Shown here: piece after piece, positions 46,723 through 56,396 of the stretch
How positions within the stretch are numbered: the first letter of the stretch is position 1
Layout: each line of letters starts with the position of its first letter
From: Aurantiochytrium sp. KH105
Taxonomy: Eukaryota; Sar; Bigyra; Thraustochytrida; Thraustochytriidae
NCBI GenBank assembly: GCA_003116975.1
Contig: BGKB01000031.1
Coordinates: 124,001 to 188,000, forward strand
Direction of reading: 5' to 3'
DNA: 64,000 bases
Program-made: the position numbers and the translations under genes
The notes under the pieces: model-generated
Told to the model about the DNA's origin: nothing
Databases searched by the model: none
What the model saw: the letters and a program-made list of their open reading frames with translations, nothing else

Positions 46723-46919
46723 CGCTAACGCACGTACATACTCCTGCTGCTGACATTGGATGCAGAGGTGTGGCTTGTTTTCATTCTTGTTTGTTTTATG
46801 TTTTGTTATCTTATCAATCAATTGTCTTTGTTCTTCCTCGATCATTTGCATCGCTTTCTTGAGCGCCGTCTTCTTGTTCCCCGTATAAAAACTTTGCTCC
46901 CACCCATGGTCATGGTCTG
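46723..46919. other. Convergent 3' flanks of the RGS gene and the 36-residue protein gene
   Basis: T-rich on the plus strand; no gene. Confidence 0.4.
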
Positions 46920-47151
46920 CTAGTCCTTGAGAAACTGCTTTGCCTTGCGCCGCGCTTTCCAGCCAAGGACAACGCCGACGACGACTGCGAAAAAAGAAAG
47001 AAAAAAGAAGCCAAGTCAGCCCAGCCTAACTAACCCCGACCTATCGGCTCTTCGCTGCACGCATGAGCGCGCCCTGGTGAGTCCGCGCCTCGCCCACGCA
47101 CGTACCTCCGGCGCTGAAGACCACGAGAAACTGCGTCATGGTGCTCTCCAT
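46920..47151 (-). CDS. 36-residue single-pass membrane protein, two exons
   Basis: Exon 1 is 47151-47106 and exon 2 46984-46920 on the minus strand. The 121-bp intron begins GTACGTGC and ends in a pyrimidine tract TTTCTTTTTTCGCAG. Spliced, the reading is MESTMTQFLVVFSAG then VVVGVVLGWKARRK and AKQFLKD, stop. It has one hydrophobic helix (about residues 7-23, with a GxxxGxxxG-like pattern) followed by a basic end, as in tail-anchored or small organelle-complex subunits. Support: exact phase 1 joining, a donor identical to both carrier introns, and a strong acceptor. I cannot name the family; candidates are small subunits of mitochondrial or ER complexes. It lies 270 bp downstream of the peroxiredoxin-like gene on the same strand. 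Confidence 0.65.
46985..47105 (-). other. Intron of the 36-residue protein gene
   Basis: 121 bp, GTACGT donor, TTTTTTCGCAG acceptor on the minus strand, phase 1. Confidence 0.65.
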
Positions 47152-47422
47152 TGTGCACGACTTTGTTGGTGGCTCTTCAAGTTGTTTCCGGATTGGCGTC
47201 ACGGTGTCACTGCAACAGCCAAAAGAAGAACGATTTTCTCTATTTGATTAGTAGAAGGCCCTAGTAGGCCTACTGCGATTAGGCGATTCGTCTCCTTTCC
47301 CCGGCCGATGCACCAGCCCGAAGCGAAGACATTCTTGTCGTGAGCGCAAGGCCAGGTCGAGTGAAGCAAGTTCACGCAATGGTTCTCGCGCTCGCTCGAT
47401 GTATGCCCGTGTGCTCGATGAA

Positions 47423-48546
47423 TCAAACGATGACGCACACGCTAAAAATACCAATGGAACCGAGAACACCGAGATCCTTGGCGTCCACAACACCGTCCTT
47501 GTAGCCGCCCTTGCGCTTCTTCTCGACAACGCCGATGACATCAGCAGCAGCAGGCCGGTCCGTGGCCCCGCCAAGATTTTGCACGGCCGGATCAATGGCC
47601 CAGCGAAAGAGGAGCTCGCCGGATTTCGTGACCACCACAATGGCGGGCTGCGCGCACCCAAGAGGGTACTTTGAAATGAAAGGATGACGACGGTAGAAAG
47701 CCTTTGTTTCCCCAGGACCGCCGCTTACAGCAATCTTCACCTTGTATTGTTCCTGCAAAAGTCCACGCAACGCATGCGCAGGGTCGCTGAGAAATGGAAA
47801 GGCTGGCTTCCACGCTTTGACGAGGTCCTCGAGGCCTTTCGGCCCATCGCTGGTGATGCCAATGATTTGACCGCCCGCAGACTTGATGCGCTCGTGCAGC
47901 TTTGAAAACTGCTTCACGTGCTCAGCGCAATACGGGCACCACACGCCGCGCACATACAGCACGAGCGTGAACTCTGCTTTGGACAACGTCTCCTTCCACC
48001 ACGCAGCCACGGATTGCGTCCCATAAGGCTGGAACGTTGCAACGCCAGGCTTGCCACGCCATGTTGACACGAGCTCGTCTTGCTGCCCTTCGATCATCTT
48101 GCCTTCCTTCCAATCGTTGATGGTGGTCCTGCTGCTACTGTCTTGAATGACAATGGGCTCTAATGTCTCCTCAAACTCTCGCTCGTTCTGGTAAAGGTTA
48201 AAGGTTTTCTTCTCGGTCCCGGTGTTGTGGATTTGCTTGCGACGAGGTCCGAGCAGTAGCCGGATGCTACTGTTGTTCTTCTCGTTGGACTTGGCCAGCT
48301 CGGGCGGGCATCCTCGAGCGTATTGCCGGTGTTCCTTGCTCGCTGCGCAAATTACATCTCGCCGTCGGGCAGATGGAACATTGGCGACGACAGAACCTCG
48401 TGTATTTTGGTTTTTGTAGATACTAGACCTAGCTTTTAGGCCTACTAGGGACTGCCGATGTGCCCGCCGTGCTCCACGTTACTGTCAATACAAAACGAAT
48501 GAACGAAGTGCTTGAAATGGAAGTGGTCGACGTTGCAGCGGAACAT
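47423..48546 (-). CDS. Peroxiredoxin-like (AhpC/TSA) protein with probable upstream exon
   Basis: The thioredoxin-fold domain is VLYVRGVWCPYCAEHVKQFSKL, IIGITSDG and PAIVVVTKSGELLFRWAID. CPYC is the likely peroxidatic/redox site, and the protein ends in a hydrophobic tail (LGVLGSIGIFSVCVIV). The ATG at 48097 lies in the middle of coding sequence: the frame continues upstream as EREFEETLEPIVIQDSSSRTTINDWKEGK and CPPELAKSNEKNNSSIRLLLGPRR, with no ATG before a stop. An exon at 48546-48453 (MFRCNVDHFHFKHFVHSFCID...HGGHIG) has the C-ending codon bias of real exons. It joins in phase to 48342-47423 through GTCCCT/GCGCAG, or nearby through GTAGGC/CGAG. Total about 337 residues. Prx-like domain likely, splice uncertain, N-terminal part unrecognised. 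Confidence 0.6.
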
Positions 48547-48790
48547 TGTCTTTGGGCCCCTTGTTAACAATAAAAACCGGCAGCAATGGAAAAACCGCAC
48601 TTGCCCGACGACGACGAAGGTCACACAGTGCGTTATAATTGGGTTTGGTCGCCAGAGCAGAAAAGCCAAGGAGCGCGAGGTGGAGCGGCGACAGCAGTCA
48701 GCTCGCGAGCTGAGCTTGAGAGCTAGCTAGCTAGCGAGCTGAGCTCTCGCTGACGCAGCGGCCGGCCGCTGCCGATCCAGCCAACGAAGC
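48547..48790. other. Short divergent promoter region with (AGCT)n
   Basis: Between the peroxiredoxin-like (-) and coiled-coil (+) genes. Contains (GCTA)n at about 48720-48736. Confidence 0.5.
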
Positions 48791-50101
48791 ATGACAAACA
48801 AGATCGCCACCGTTGCAACTGCGAGCAATGGTGGGGCCGTGCAACCGGCGGCGGGACTCGGGAGTTCGGGCTCCGGCAGCGCGGGAAAATGGCCTAGTGC
48901 TCGGTCTCTCCTGAATGTCGACGCGCTCGACGCCGTCTTGAGGGAACTCGCAGCGCAGCGTGAAACACAAGAGACGGCACTGGGAAATCTGGAGCGTGGA
49001 TTTCAAGCCAAGGCCAGCGCCATCGATGTCAAACACATCGAGACACGTCTTGAAGCCTGGGCAGCCAAACTAGGCAATGACCTGAAAAGCGTGCGTCAAC
49101 GCATCGACATCGTCGATCGGGGCGATGTTCAGGACACCGATGCTGGCTCGCAACGCCTCGGCCGTGTCGTGGCATGGCAGCTTCGCCGTCTCGAACAGAT
49201 CGACGCCGCACTTGCTCGCAAAGCAACACAAGAACGTTGCGATGCCGTTTACGAGCGCCTTCACGAAATGTATGCGAGCCTGAACCGCTCGATGCAGACG
49301 GAACACGCCAAAATACGAGACGTAGATACCCTCCGCGATGCGCATGCAGAACTCTCCCGCCAAGTCACACTTGTCCAGCAACTGCTCGCCGGGAAGCTTG
49401 ACAAGTCGACTTTTGCACATTTGGATGCTCTCGCTCAGCGCGTACGGTCATTTACAGACAGCCACGATGCTCTGCTTGATCGCGCGCAAAATGCCGAGGA
49501 TCGCCTCGCCAAAAGCGAATCCGCTTTGGAAAAACAGGCTGCGCAAATTCGTAAACTCAATGCAGCTCTGAGTGCCATGCAGAAAAGGCTTGATGCAACA
49601 GCGCGCGCAGAGGACCAAGATCTCTTGGCCGCTCGTCTGGTAGAGGTGCAAGAGCGCGTCGAAGAAAGTGCGGCCGCCAAAGACTTAGCTCGCATTGACT
49701 CTTCCTTGGCGCGTACAAGAGATCGCGTCGATCAACTTGCGGCCTCTGTGGAAAGCGCAATCAAACCTTTGCAGACCAAACTTGCCACGGACCAGCGCAG
49801 TCTGGCCGAGCGCGCGGAAGCGGCGGCTGCTCAGGAACGCAAGACCATACAGGCGCTTCACAAAGATATTGCTTATATAAAGGAGCGTCTTCAGACGCGC
49901 GCGAGTCAGACTGATCTCGCATCCTTGTTAGAGTGGTCACAGGATGCCAAAGCTCAGCATGGTTCTCTCGAGAAGCGCATGGATTTTGCTCTTCGTTTTA
50001 TCGACTGGTACTCGAAGTCATCATCATTAGCATCTCCCCCTTCATTCGCTTCGCAAACCTCGATGGCGAGGCCTCCAATGTCAGTCTTGTCCAGGAGATA
50101 A
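48791..50101 (+). CDS. Coiled-coil protein of unknown function
   Basis: The protein has 436 residues from ATG 48791. After 35 Gly/Ser/Ala-rich residues nearly everything is predicted coiled coil (about 40-410): long heptads of Leu, Ala and Ile spaced by Arg, Glu, Asp and Gln (LDAVLRELAAQRETQETALGNLERGF and similar). It closes with a conserved-looking LEKRMDFALRFIDWYSKSSS and a Ser/Pro tail. I recognise no named family. A cytoskeletal or ciliary structural role is possible given DAW1 nearby, but nothing in the sequence proves it. Confidence 0.75.
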   Translation: MTNKIATVATASNGGAVQPAAGLGSSGSGSAGKWPSARSLLNVDALDAVLRELAAQRETQETALGNLERGFQAKASAIDVKHIETRLEAWAAKLGNDLKSVRQRIDIVDRGDVQDTDAGSQRLGRVVAWQLRRLEQIDAALARKATQERCDAVYERLHEMYASLNRSMQTEHAKIRDVDTLRDAHAELSRQVTLVQQLLAGKLDKSTFAHLDALAQRVRSFTDSHDALLDRAQNAEDRLAKSESALEKQAAQIRKLNAALSAMQKRLDATARAEDQDLLAARLVEVQERVEESAAAKDLARIDSSLARTRDRVDQLAASVESAIKPLQTKLATDQRSLAERAEAAAAQERKTIQALHKDIAYIKERLQTRASQTDLASLLEWSQDAKAQHGSLEKRMDFALRFIDWYSKSSSLASPPSFASQTSMARPPMSVLSRR

Positions 50102-50716
50102 TTGTAATGTAATACCCGTGACATTTTAGTTTGACGTCTGTTGAAGATCGCTTCATTGTTTTGGCTTTATGCCGGTGACCGCGAGCAATTTGCAGTGAAT
50201 GAAACATTGCAAACCTTGTTGAAGGCCCCAATGTCAGGCACAGCTTCATCGAAAATTGGTTTGTTTCTTTGGATTTTGCACGGACCCCTACACCCGGGGG
50301 AAACTGGAAGTGAAAACGCAATCTTACGCAGGTTGCAAATCTTCAGCATCTTAGTCAGCGAGCTTTAAGTATCGGTGACTCAAGCTCCTTGCCTCTATAC
50401 TCGCCTCTGCAAAGCCGCTGGCCTCCGCAATCACTTTTGGGGCACATGGTAAACATTCTCGAGTTTCGTTTAGGGCCCCGACGGGAAAAGTATTGCGAAA
50501 AAGGCAATCAAATTCTTGAATGGCAATGAAAAGAGAACAAAGAATGGGGATTCTTTTTCACGCTCTGCACTCCCAGCGCGTAGTAGCCTAGACCTATACG
50601 GATCTCCTGACGCAGTGCGCACTGCGAGCGTGCGTGCGTGCGCAGAGGCTAGCTCATCATAGCGCAGAACACAAACAGAGAGCGAAGCGGGTAGACAGAG
50701 ACACCTTCGCCAAAGA
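50102..50716. other. Intergenic
   Basis: 3' flank of the coiled-coil gene and promoter of the G6PDH gene. A TAGCCTAGACCTA patch near 50585 resembles other CTAGG/CCTAG motifs in the window. No gene seen. Confidence 0.4.
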
Positions 50717-52282
50717 ATGACCTCGGGCGCCAAGCGCAAGGCCTCGGCCTCGGCAGCATCCATGAGCAAGACCGCGGCGATGCGACTCGCGCTGCTTGGG
50801 CTTCTCGTGGTGTCGTTGCTACTGCAGACGACCGCTGCGGGCCGAGTCAACGTGGTGCTCTTGGGAGCGACAGGCAACCTTGCAGAGAAATACCTGTGGC
50901 AAGGTCTCTACAATATCCATGAAGCTGGGCTCAAGACTGGCGATGAAATGTTCGTCTACGCGGCGGCAACCAAAGACGCCAGCAAGTCGAGCCCGATTCT
51001 CCAGCGAATTCTCGCCAACAACATTACCGCGTCGAGCCCAGAGTCCAAGGCTGCTTTTCTCGCGCGCGTCTCCTCGTACGTTCAATTACGTAGCGAAGAA
51101 CAGTACGCAGCACTAGGCGAGCGCATGCTCGAAGATATGCGCGCCTCAGGTGAGACCGAGGCCGGCAGACTGCTTTACCTTTCCGTGCCACCCAAGTTCT
51201 TTGGTCCCATCGCTGACAACATCAACAAGCATCTTCGTCCGCAAGGTAAGAATGCCTGGCTCCGCGTAATCGTGGAAAAACCTTTTGGGGTCGACACGTC
51301 CTCTGCAGAGTCATTGGCTGCATCGCTGTACGAATCACTCGACAAGGACGAGATCCTCTTGGTCGATCACTACATGGGCAAATCAGGCTTGCATGGAATT
51401 CGTGACTTTGTCAAAGCCAATTCCCTGCCGGACTTTGTTGGCAAGAACCGCCGCGTTTCACGTGTAGAGATTGGCATGCTCGAGACTGAGGATTGCAAGG
51501 GCCGCACAGGGTTCTATGAAGAGGTCGGCGTGTTACGTGACACCATGCAAAACCACCTCATGATGATGCTAGCACTTTTGGGAATGGACGCCGATACCTC
51601 CGTCGCTGGAGCTGCCGAAGCTGACGCGCGCAAGCTCGTCTTTGAAAAGCTTTCCGCCGCATCATTGGACAGAGTCGCGCGCATTGCCCAGTATGCATCT
51701 TACCACGACCACGTAAACGAAGATCGCGCCAAGTGGGACGAACCACTTCTTGAGGAACGATCCATGACACCCACGTATGCACACGTCGTTCTCAAGCTTC
51801 AAGGCGCCAATGATGTTCTTGATAATGTACCCATCCACTTCAAATCGGGCAAGGCGCTCAGCACTCGTCGCGCCTACACGGAGCTGCATTTTGATGATGG
51901 CGAGGTTCTCATCTTCAATCTCCAGGGACCTGCAGGAGCATCAGGCGCCAAGGGAGCTCTTGTGGCGGCCTCGAGCGCGCTTCCCTCTTTTCAAGCACCG
52001 TCCAACTGGGAGGTTCAGGACATTGAAGGTTTTGGTCGCGTTGCAATGGCCCCTGATGGCCCGTTTGCTTACGAGGTACTTTTGCGCGCTGGCCTTGAAG
52101 GGGTCCGCGAGCACTTTGTGCGTTTGGACGAGGTTCTTGAGTCTTGGCGCGTTTGGACGCCGCTTCTTGAGGAGATTGAGGCCGGAAAGGTAGCTCATCG
52201 TCTCGAGGCATACAAGCACGGCGCGGAAATCTTCGCTTCAGATTCCAAGGATGAAAAGGAAATCCCTCGCGATGAGCTCTAA
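50717..52282 (+). CDS. ER-type glucose-6-phosphate (hexose-6-phosphate) dehydrogenase
   Basis: The protein has 521 residues from ATG 50717. A hydrophobic signal segment (MRLALLGLLVVSLLLQTTAAG, residues 22-42) precedes the NADP fold GATGNLAEKYLWQGL. VEKPFG (186-191) and the active-site DHYMGK (217-222) are intact, as is a RVEIGMLE strand. The protein ends IPRDEL, a KDEL-type retrieval signal. A secreted, retrieved G6PDH is what animal H6PD is, but H6PD is fused to a 6-phosphogluconolactonase domain, which is absent here. The expected role is making NADPH from glucose-6-phosphate inside the ER. The domain is divergent: several stretches of cytosolic G6PDH are not recognisable. Localisation is inferred from the two signals. 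Confidence 0.85.
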   Translation: MTSGAKRKASASAASMSKTAAMRLALLGLLVVSLLLQTTAAGRVNVVLLGATGNLAEKYLWQGLYNIHEAGLKTGDEMFVYAAATKDASKSSPILQRILANNITASSPESKAAFLARVSSYVQLRSEEQYAALGERMLEDMRASGETEAGRLLYLSVPPKFFGPIADNINKHLRPQGKNAWLRVIVEKPFGVDTSSAESLAASLYESLDKDEILLVDHYMGKSGLHGIRDFVKANSLPDFVGKNRRVSRVEIGMLETEDCKGRTGFYEEVGVLRDTMQNHLMMMLALLGMDADTSVAGAAEADARKLVFEKLSAASLDRVARIAQYASYHDHVNEDRAKWDEPLLEERSMTPTYAHVVLKLQGANDVLDNVPIHFKSGKALSTRRAYTELHFDDGEVLIFNLQGPAGASGAKGALVAASSALPSFQAPSNWEVQDIEGFGRVAMAPDGPFAYEVLLRAGLEGVREHFVRLDEVLESWRVWTPLLEEIEAGKVAHRLEAYKHGAEIFASDSKDEKEIPRDEL

Positions 52283-52428
52283 AGGAATTCATTTGTTTCC
52301 ACCTTGCCAAAAAAGGTTGCCTTTTGGGGATCTTTTTCTTTGCTACAAGGCAGCTTTTTCTCTTTCGAAACTTCTTTAGTTCAAAGAATATACGAACACC
52401 ACATGGTTAAGTTTACTAGGCCTACTGC

Positions 52429-53682
52429 TTAGCATTTCCAAATTCTGCAAGTGTTGTCCTTGGAGCCGGTGATAATGGTGTCACCCGTGTAGTTAAAGGC
52501 GCAGCTGAAGATTTCATCCGTGTGACCGTCCAAGACCTGGAGGCAGTCACCCGTCTCAACGTCCCAAACACGCGCGCTCTTGTCCGAACTCGCCGTGAGG
52601 ATCTTCGAACCCTGAGGGTTAAATGTCACCTTTGAGATTTCTCCTTCGTGGCCAATGAGAATGGCCTGGCAGGCGCCAGTCATGACGTTGTAGCAGCGCG
52701 AAGTGCCGTCCGCTGAGGCGGTCACCAACTTGTTTCCATTCGAGTTGAAGCAAACGTCCAGGATTTCGTCATTGTGTCCACGCAGCGTCTGCACGCATTG
52801 GCCCGAGGCAATGTCCCACAGCTTGACCGAACGGTCGATGGAACCCGACACACAAAGGTCGCCAGCGTAGTTAAACTGGGTGCTCGAGATCTCGCCATGA
52901 TGACCTTGCATGGTATGGATGCACTTGCCGCTGCGAACGTCCCAGACCTTGACCGAGTGATCAAAGGAGCCCGTGATGATCTTGTCGCCAAAAGTGTTAA
53001 AGTTAAGGCTGACAATCTCTGCCGAGTGCCCGCGCAAAGTGTGTAGCTCGGCTCCAGTCTCGACGTCCCAAAGTTTGGCTGTGTTATCCATGGAGCCCGT
53101 GGCCACAATGGAGCTACTCGGATCAAACGAAAGGCAAACAATCTCGGTGGAGTGGCCACGGAAGGTATGATAAAGTTGGCCTGTGGTACTGTTCCACAGC
53201 TTGCAAGTCTTGTCAAAGGAACCGGTGATGATCTTGTCTCCGTACGGATTATTGAACGCAATAGCGTACACCACATTCTTGTGACCTTCCAAGGTGAGCT
53301 GCTCGTCGCCGGTTTGCGTATCCCAGACCTTGCATGTTCGATCGTAGCTTCCTGTAATAAATCGATCGCCTGCCTTGTTGAAGGCGCAATTTGTCAGCGG
53401 GAGAATGTGTGCGCGCAAGATCTTGAACAGATAAAAGTCGTGGTTCTCGTTTTGATCGAGCTTTTCCATTAGCTTGTAGATAAGTTTGCGCAGCTGCGGC
53501 TTGCGATTTGCACTAATGAGGGGCTCTTCGTACACAATTTGGTTCACCAGAACCTCCACGTCCGTCTCGGGGGTAAGCCGCAAGAGGTCGATCTCCTTTG
53601 AGCCCCGCGTGCCATCGCGCCTCTCGTACTCGAGAACGATGCCTGGCGGGTAGTATCGGAGCAGGAAACGCTTCAACTTCAT
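52429..53682 (-). CDS. DAW1: DAW1, dynein assembly factor with WD repeats
   Basis: The protein has 417 residues from ATG 53682 ([15 protein letters not shown]); human DAW1 starts [15 protein letters not shown] and has 415. The N-terminal helical part (to about 85) and eight WD repeats follow. Among them are [58 protein letters not shown] and the C-terminal [29 protein letters not shown], nearly the human text. DAW1 loads dynein arms onto cilia and flagella. Its high conservation means the organism builds motile flagella at some stage. Codons before 53682 are open but lack an ATG. Confidence 0.97.
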   Translation of the reverse strand: MKLKRFLLRYYPPGIVLEYERRDGTRGSKEIDLLRLTPETDVEVLVNQIVYEEPLISANRKPQLRKLIYKLMEKLDQNENHDFYLFKILRAHILPLTNCAFNKAGDRFITGSYDRTCKVWDTQTGDEQLTLEGHKNVVYAIAFNNPYGDKIITGSFDKTCKLWNSTTGQLYHTFRGHSTEIVCLSFDPSSSIVATGSMDNTAKLWDVETGAELHTLRGHSAEIVSLNFNTFGDKIITGSFDHSVKVWDVRSGKCIHTMQGHHGEISSTQFNYAGDLCVSGSIDRSVKLWDIASGQCVQTLRGHNDEILDVCFNSNGNKLVTASADGTSRCYNVMTGACQAILIGHEGEISKVTFNPQGSKILTASSDKSARVWDVETGDCLQVLDGHTDEIFSCAFNYTGDTIITGSKDNTCRIWKC

Positions 53683-54832
53683 CTTGAGAGCGACCCGGCT
53701 TCGTTGAGGCTTTTTGTCTCGTACCAACGAGCGTCACGCACGCACGCACGCACACACGCACGCACGTCCGTACGTGCTGTGCTTTTCCGACGCTGTGCGG
53801 ATCAGCACGGTTCTCGCGTCGCGTGACCGATATATATTTGATGCTATGCCACTTCGCGTGGCCTCGGCCCTTTTCTTCTCAAAGGCTCGCAAAGCTCAGG
53901 CGCTCACTGTCTTGCCGCGCTCTCATCTCAGCCGAGGGTCGACGAAAGATGACCGTTTCCCTACTAGGCATTTGCCTTACTGTTACGCTAGCCTATAGCG
54001 CAGCGCAAATGCATGCAGTCTGTCAAGTGTAGAATGTAGTAAGCTCTTGTATGAATCGAGCGAGCCGCCGTTTCATTTTGCAAGTACTATGACTTCTCCC
54101 TAGGCTCAACTACTAGACCTGCCTGTAAGCTGCGAATACGAAGATAAAGGACAACCAACTCCGCGCCGCCACGGCATGCCACAGGACGAGATTACTTCAT
54201 TTGCATTGATACATCAATCATCCTTCACTCATACTTTCTTGTCTCTCATGTTAATTCGCTAGACGTACCTGCCTTTGTTGGAAGGCAAGTCAACGCGCTC
54301 GGCCTTGCATGCCGCCGACTTTGCTTGGCGGGATGAAGACTCGCTGATTTTTCACTTACAAACAACCTACTCCCCTCACCGACGTACGCTCCTTGGGTCT
54401 TCACTAACAGTAAACGCAAACAACACTTCTCAAAGTTTCTTGTTGTGCCATCAGACGGCGAAGGAGACTTGAAGAAAAAAAACGTAACGGACAGGTCCAT
54501 CCGCGCTGGCCCTTACATGGCCTAATTGGTGTGCTGCTCGTGAGCTCAGATTTACCCGGTGCAGACAAGGCAAGCAGACAGGCAGGCAGAAAGGCAGACA
54601 GGCAGAAAGGCAGAAAGGCCAAATCCGCTCGAGGGCGACCTTCGCACGCTCCACTCGGCTGCTGCGCGTGGCTGGTCTCGGCGTCGCTCTGCGGAGCAGC
54701 GCAGCGCTCTCGAAACTCGTGCAACGCAGAACCGGTAGCCCCGGCAACGGCGCGCAGCAGGGCGAGCAGAGACTTTGTTGGCTGGTGAACGAGACGCGCG
54801 AGGACAGTCCATAGACAACGGAACCGGACATA
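53683..54832. other. Divergent promoter region (DAW1 and PKA regulatory subunit)
   Basis: 1.15 kb. Contains (ACGC)n at 53738-53765 and (GGCAGACA)n repeats at 54570-54615. A 28-codon frame at 53949 starts with a signal-like MTVSLLGICLTVTLAYSAAQ but then stops; it is not called. No RNA gene seen. Confidence 0.4.
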
Positions 54833-56029
54833 ATGTCGGCCGCAGAGAGCGCCGTGCAGAAAGAGCTGCAGGACTACCTCGCAGAGAAGGGGGTGAACAG
54901 CCTCTTTGTCAAGATCGTCGAGCACCTGCTCATGGAAAAGCCAGAGAACCCAGTCTCCTTTATGGTCGAGTACCTGCTCGACAACTTCCCTGACGAGACG
55001 ACCGGGTTCTGTAAGGTCGCCGACAAGGCGAGCAAAGCAAGCACGAATGCCGCCGCCTCGTCTGGCGCGACGGAAAATGCCGAGACCGAGGAGAAGGAAT
55101 ACTATGAGGAAACTGACGAGGATGATGATGACGACGACGACTACGTTGACGAGCTGCCGCAGGTCCCCGCCAAGCAGCGCCCTACGGGTCGTCGCGTGTC
55201 CGTGTCAGCCGGCGTCCTCGACATGAACGCGGAGGTCAAGGAGGTCAAGTTCGACAAGTGCGACGAAGACAAGGAAACCTTGACCAAAATTATGTCGGAG
55301 AGTGTGCTGTGCTCGCACCTCGAGCCTGCTGAGGTGAGCCGGATTGTCGATGCTTTCGAAAAGGTCAACTTTGACGCCGACACTGAGATCATCTCCCAGG
55401 GTGACCTTGAGGCCGAGCACTACTACGTTCTGGGCAAGGGTTCCGCGGCAGTCTACAAGGACGAGGTCAAGCTCGACCTGGTGTACGGCGCTGGAGATGG
55501 ATTTGGCGAGCTCGCGCTCATGTACAATGCACCCCGCGCCGCGACGGTCAAGTCGCTCGAGGCGTGCGAGGTATGGCGTCTTGACCAGATGACCTTCAAG
55601 GTCATCGTCATGGGCTCCGCCATCAAAAAGCGCGAACGATACACTGCCTTTCTCGAAAAGGTCCCCATTCTCTCGGAGATGGCGCCCAATGAGCGCCTCG
55701 TGCTTGCCGACGCGCTGCGCCCGCGCACCTTTGACAAGAACATGGTCATTGTCAATGAGGGTGACAATGGTGATGAGTTCTACATTATCGAGAGCGGCAC
55801 TGTGCGCGTCGAGAAGGGTGGCAAGTTCATTTCCAACCTTAAGGAGGGAGACTACTTTGGAGAAATTGCTCTTCTTACCTCGAAGAAGCGTCAGGCGACA
55901 GTCATTGCAGAGTCTGACTCTGTCAAGGTCTTGACTGTGCATCGCAAGGTCTTCCAACGCGTGCTCGGCCCGCTCTCCGAGATCCTCTCCCGCAACATGG
56001 AGGCCTACTCGAACTATCTCATTGCCTAG
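54833..56029 (+). CDS. cAMP-dependent protein kinase regulatory subunit
   Basis: The protein has 398 residues from ATG 54833. An N-terminal dimerisation/docking domain (about 1-50, LQDYLAEKGVNSLFVKIVEHLLMEKPENPVSFMVEYL) is followed by an acidic linker. The inhibitor site RRVSV (120-124), with a phosphorylatable Ser123, makes it type II-like. Two cyclic-nucleotide-binding domains follow: A (about 165-275) with FGELALMYNAPRAATV and B (about 285-390) with FGEIALLTSKKRQATV. Each keeps the Glu and Arg that hold cAMP. It should inhibit PKA until cAMP binds. An intact docking domain implies AKAP anchoring, commonly in flagella. Confidence 0.95.
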   Translation: MSAAESAVQKELQDYLAEKGVNSLFVKIVEHLLMEKPENPVSFMVEYLLDNFPDETTGFCKVADKASKASTNAAASSGATENAETEEKEYYEETDEDDDDDDDYVDELPQVPAKQRPTGRRVSVSAGVLDMNAEVKEVKFDKCDEDKETLTKIMSESVLCSHLEPAEVSRIVDAFEKVNFDADTEIISQGDLEAEHYYVLGKGSAAVYKDEVKLDLVYGAGDGFGELALMYNAPRAATVKSLEACEVWRLDQMTFKVIVMGSAIKKRERYTAFLEKVPILSEMAPNERLVLADALRPRTFDKNMVIVNEGDNGDEFYIIESGTVRVEKGGKFISNLKEGDYFGEIALLTSKKRQATVIAESDSVKVLTVHRKVFQRVLGPLSEILSRNMEAYSNYLIA

Positions 56030-56396
56030 GCAAATTTAATGTTCAATGTATCCCCTCTCTTTAAGTTTGCTGGTTCGTTTTCTTTCACTTTCTTTTTGAA
56101 ACTGCACGTGACTCATACATGCACGCATAAGTATACGAATCGATCCTGTCCGTCCCGGAGCATCACCGTCATCGAAGTAACATGCATCACGAGAACATTT
56201 CCGTGCATACATTGCAGCCTTTTTCCGTGCTCACATTGCAGCCTTTTTCTGTGCTCACGCTTGCGCAAATCCCGAACCTGATCTTTACCGCAGAGTACGC
56301 TGCAAAACGTAACCTTCTTCCTCCTCTTCTGCTCCATTGGCAACCTCTTTGTATGTAATCCTCCTCTTTTTATTGATTTTTTTTGGTTTGTGAAAT
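56030..56396. other. Convergent intergenic with a short tandem repeat
   Basis: About two and a half copies of a 24-bp unit (TTTCCGTGCTCACATTGCAG) at 56199-56256. No gene. Confidence 0.5.

Noticed and set aside
53949-54032. 28-codon frame with a signal-peptide-like start
   Set aside because: It stops after 27 residues, and no downstream exon with a convincing acceptor could be joined.
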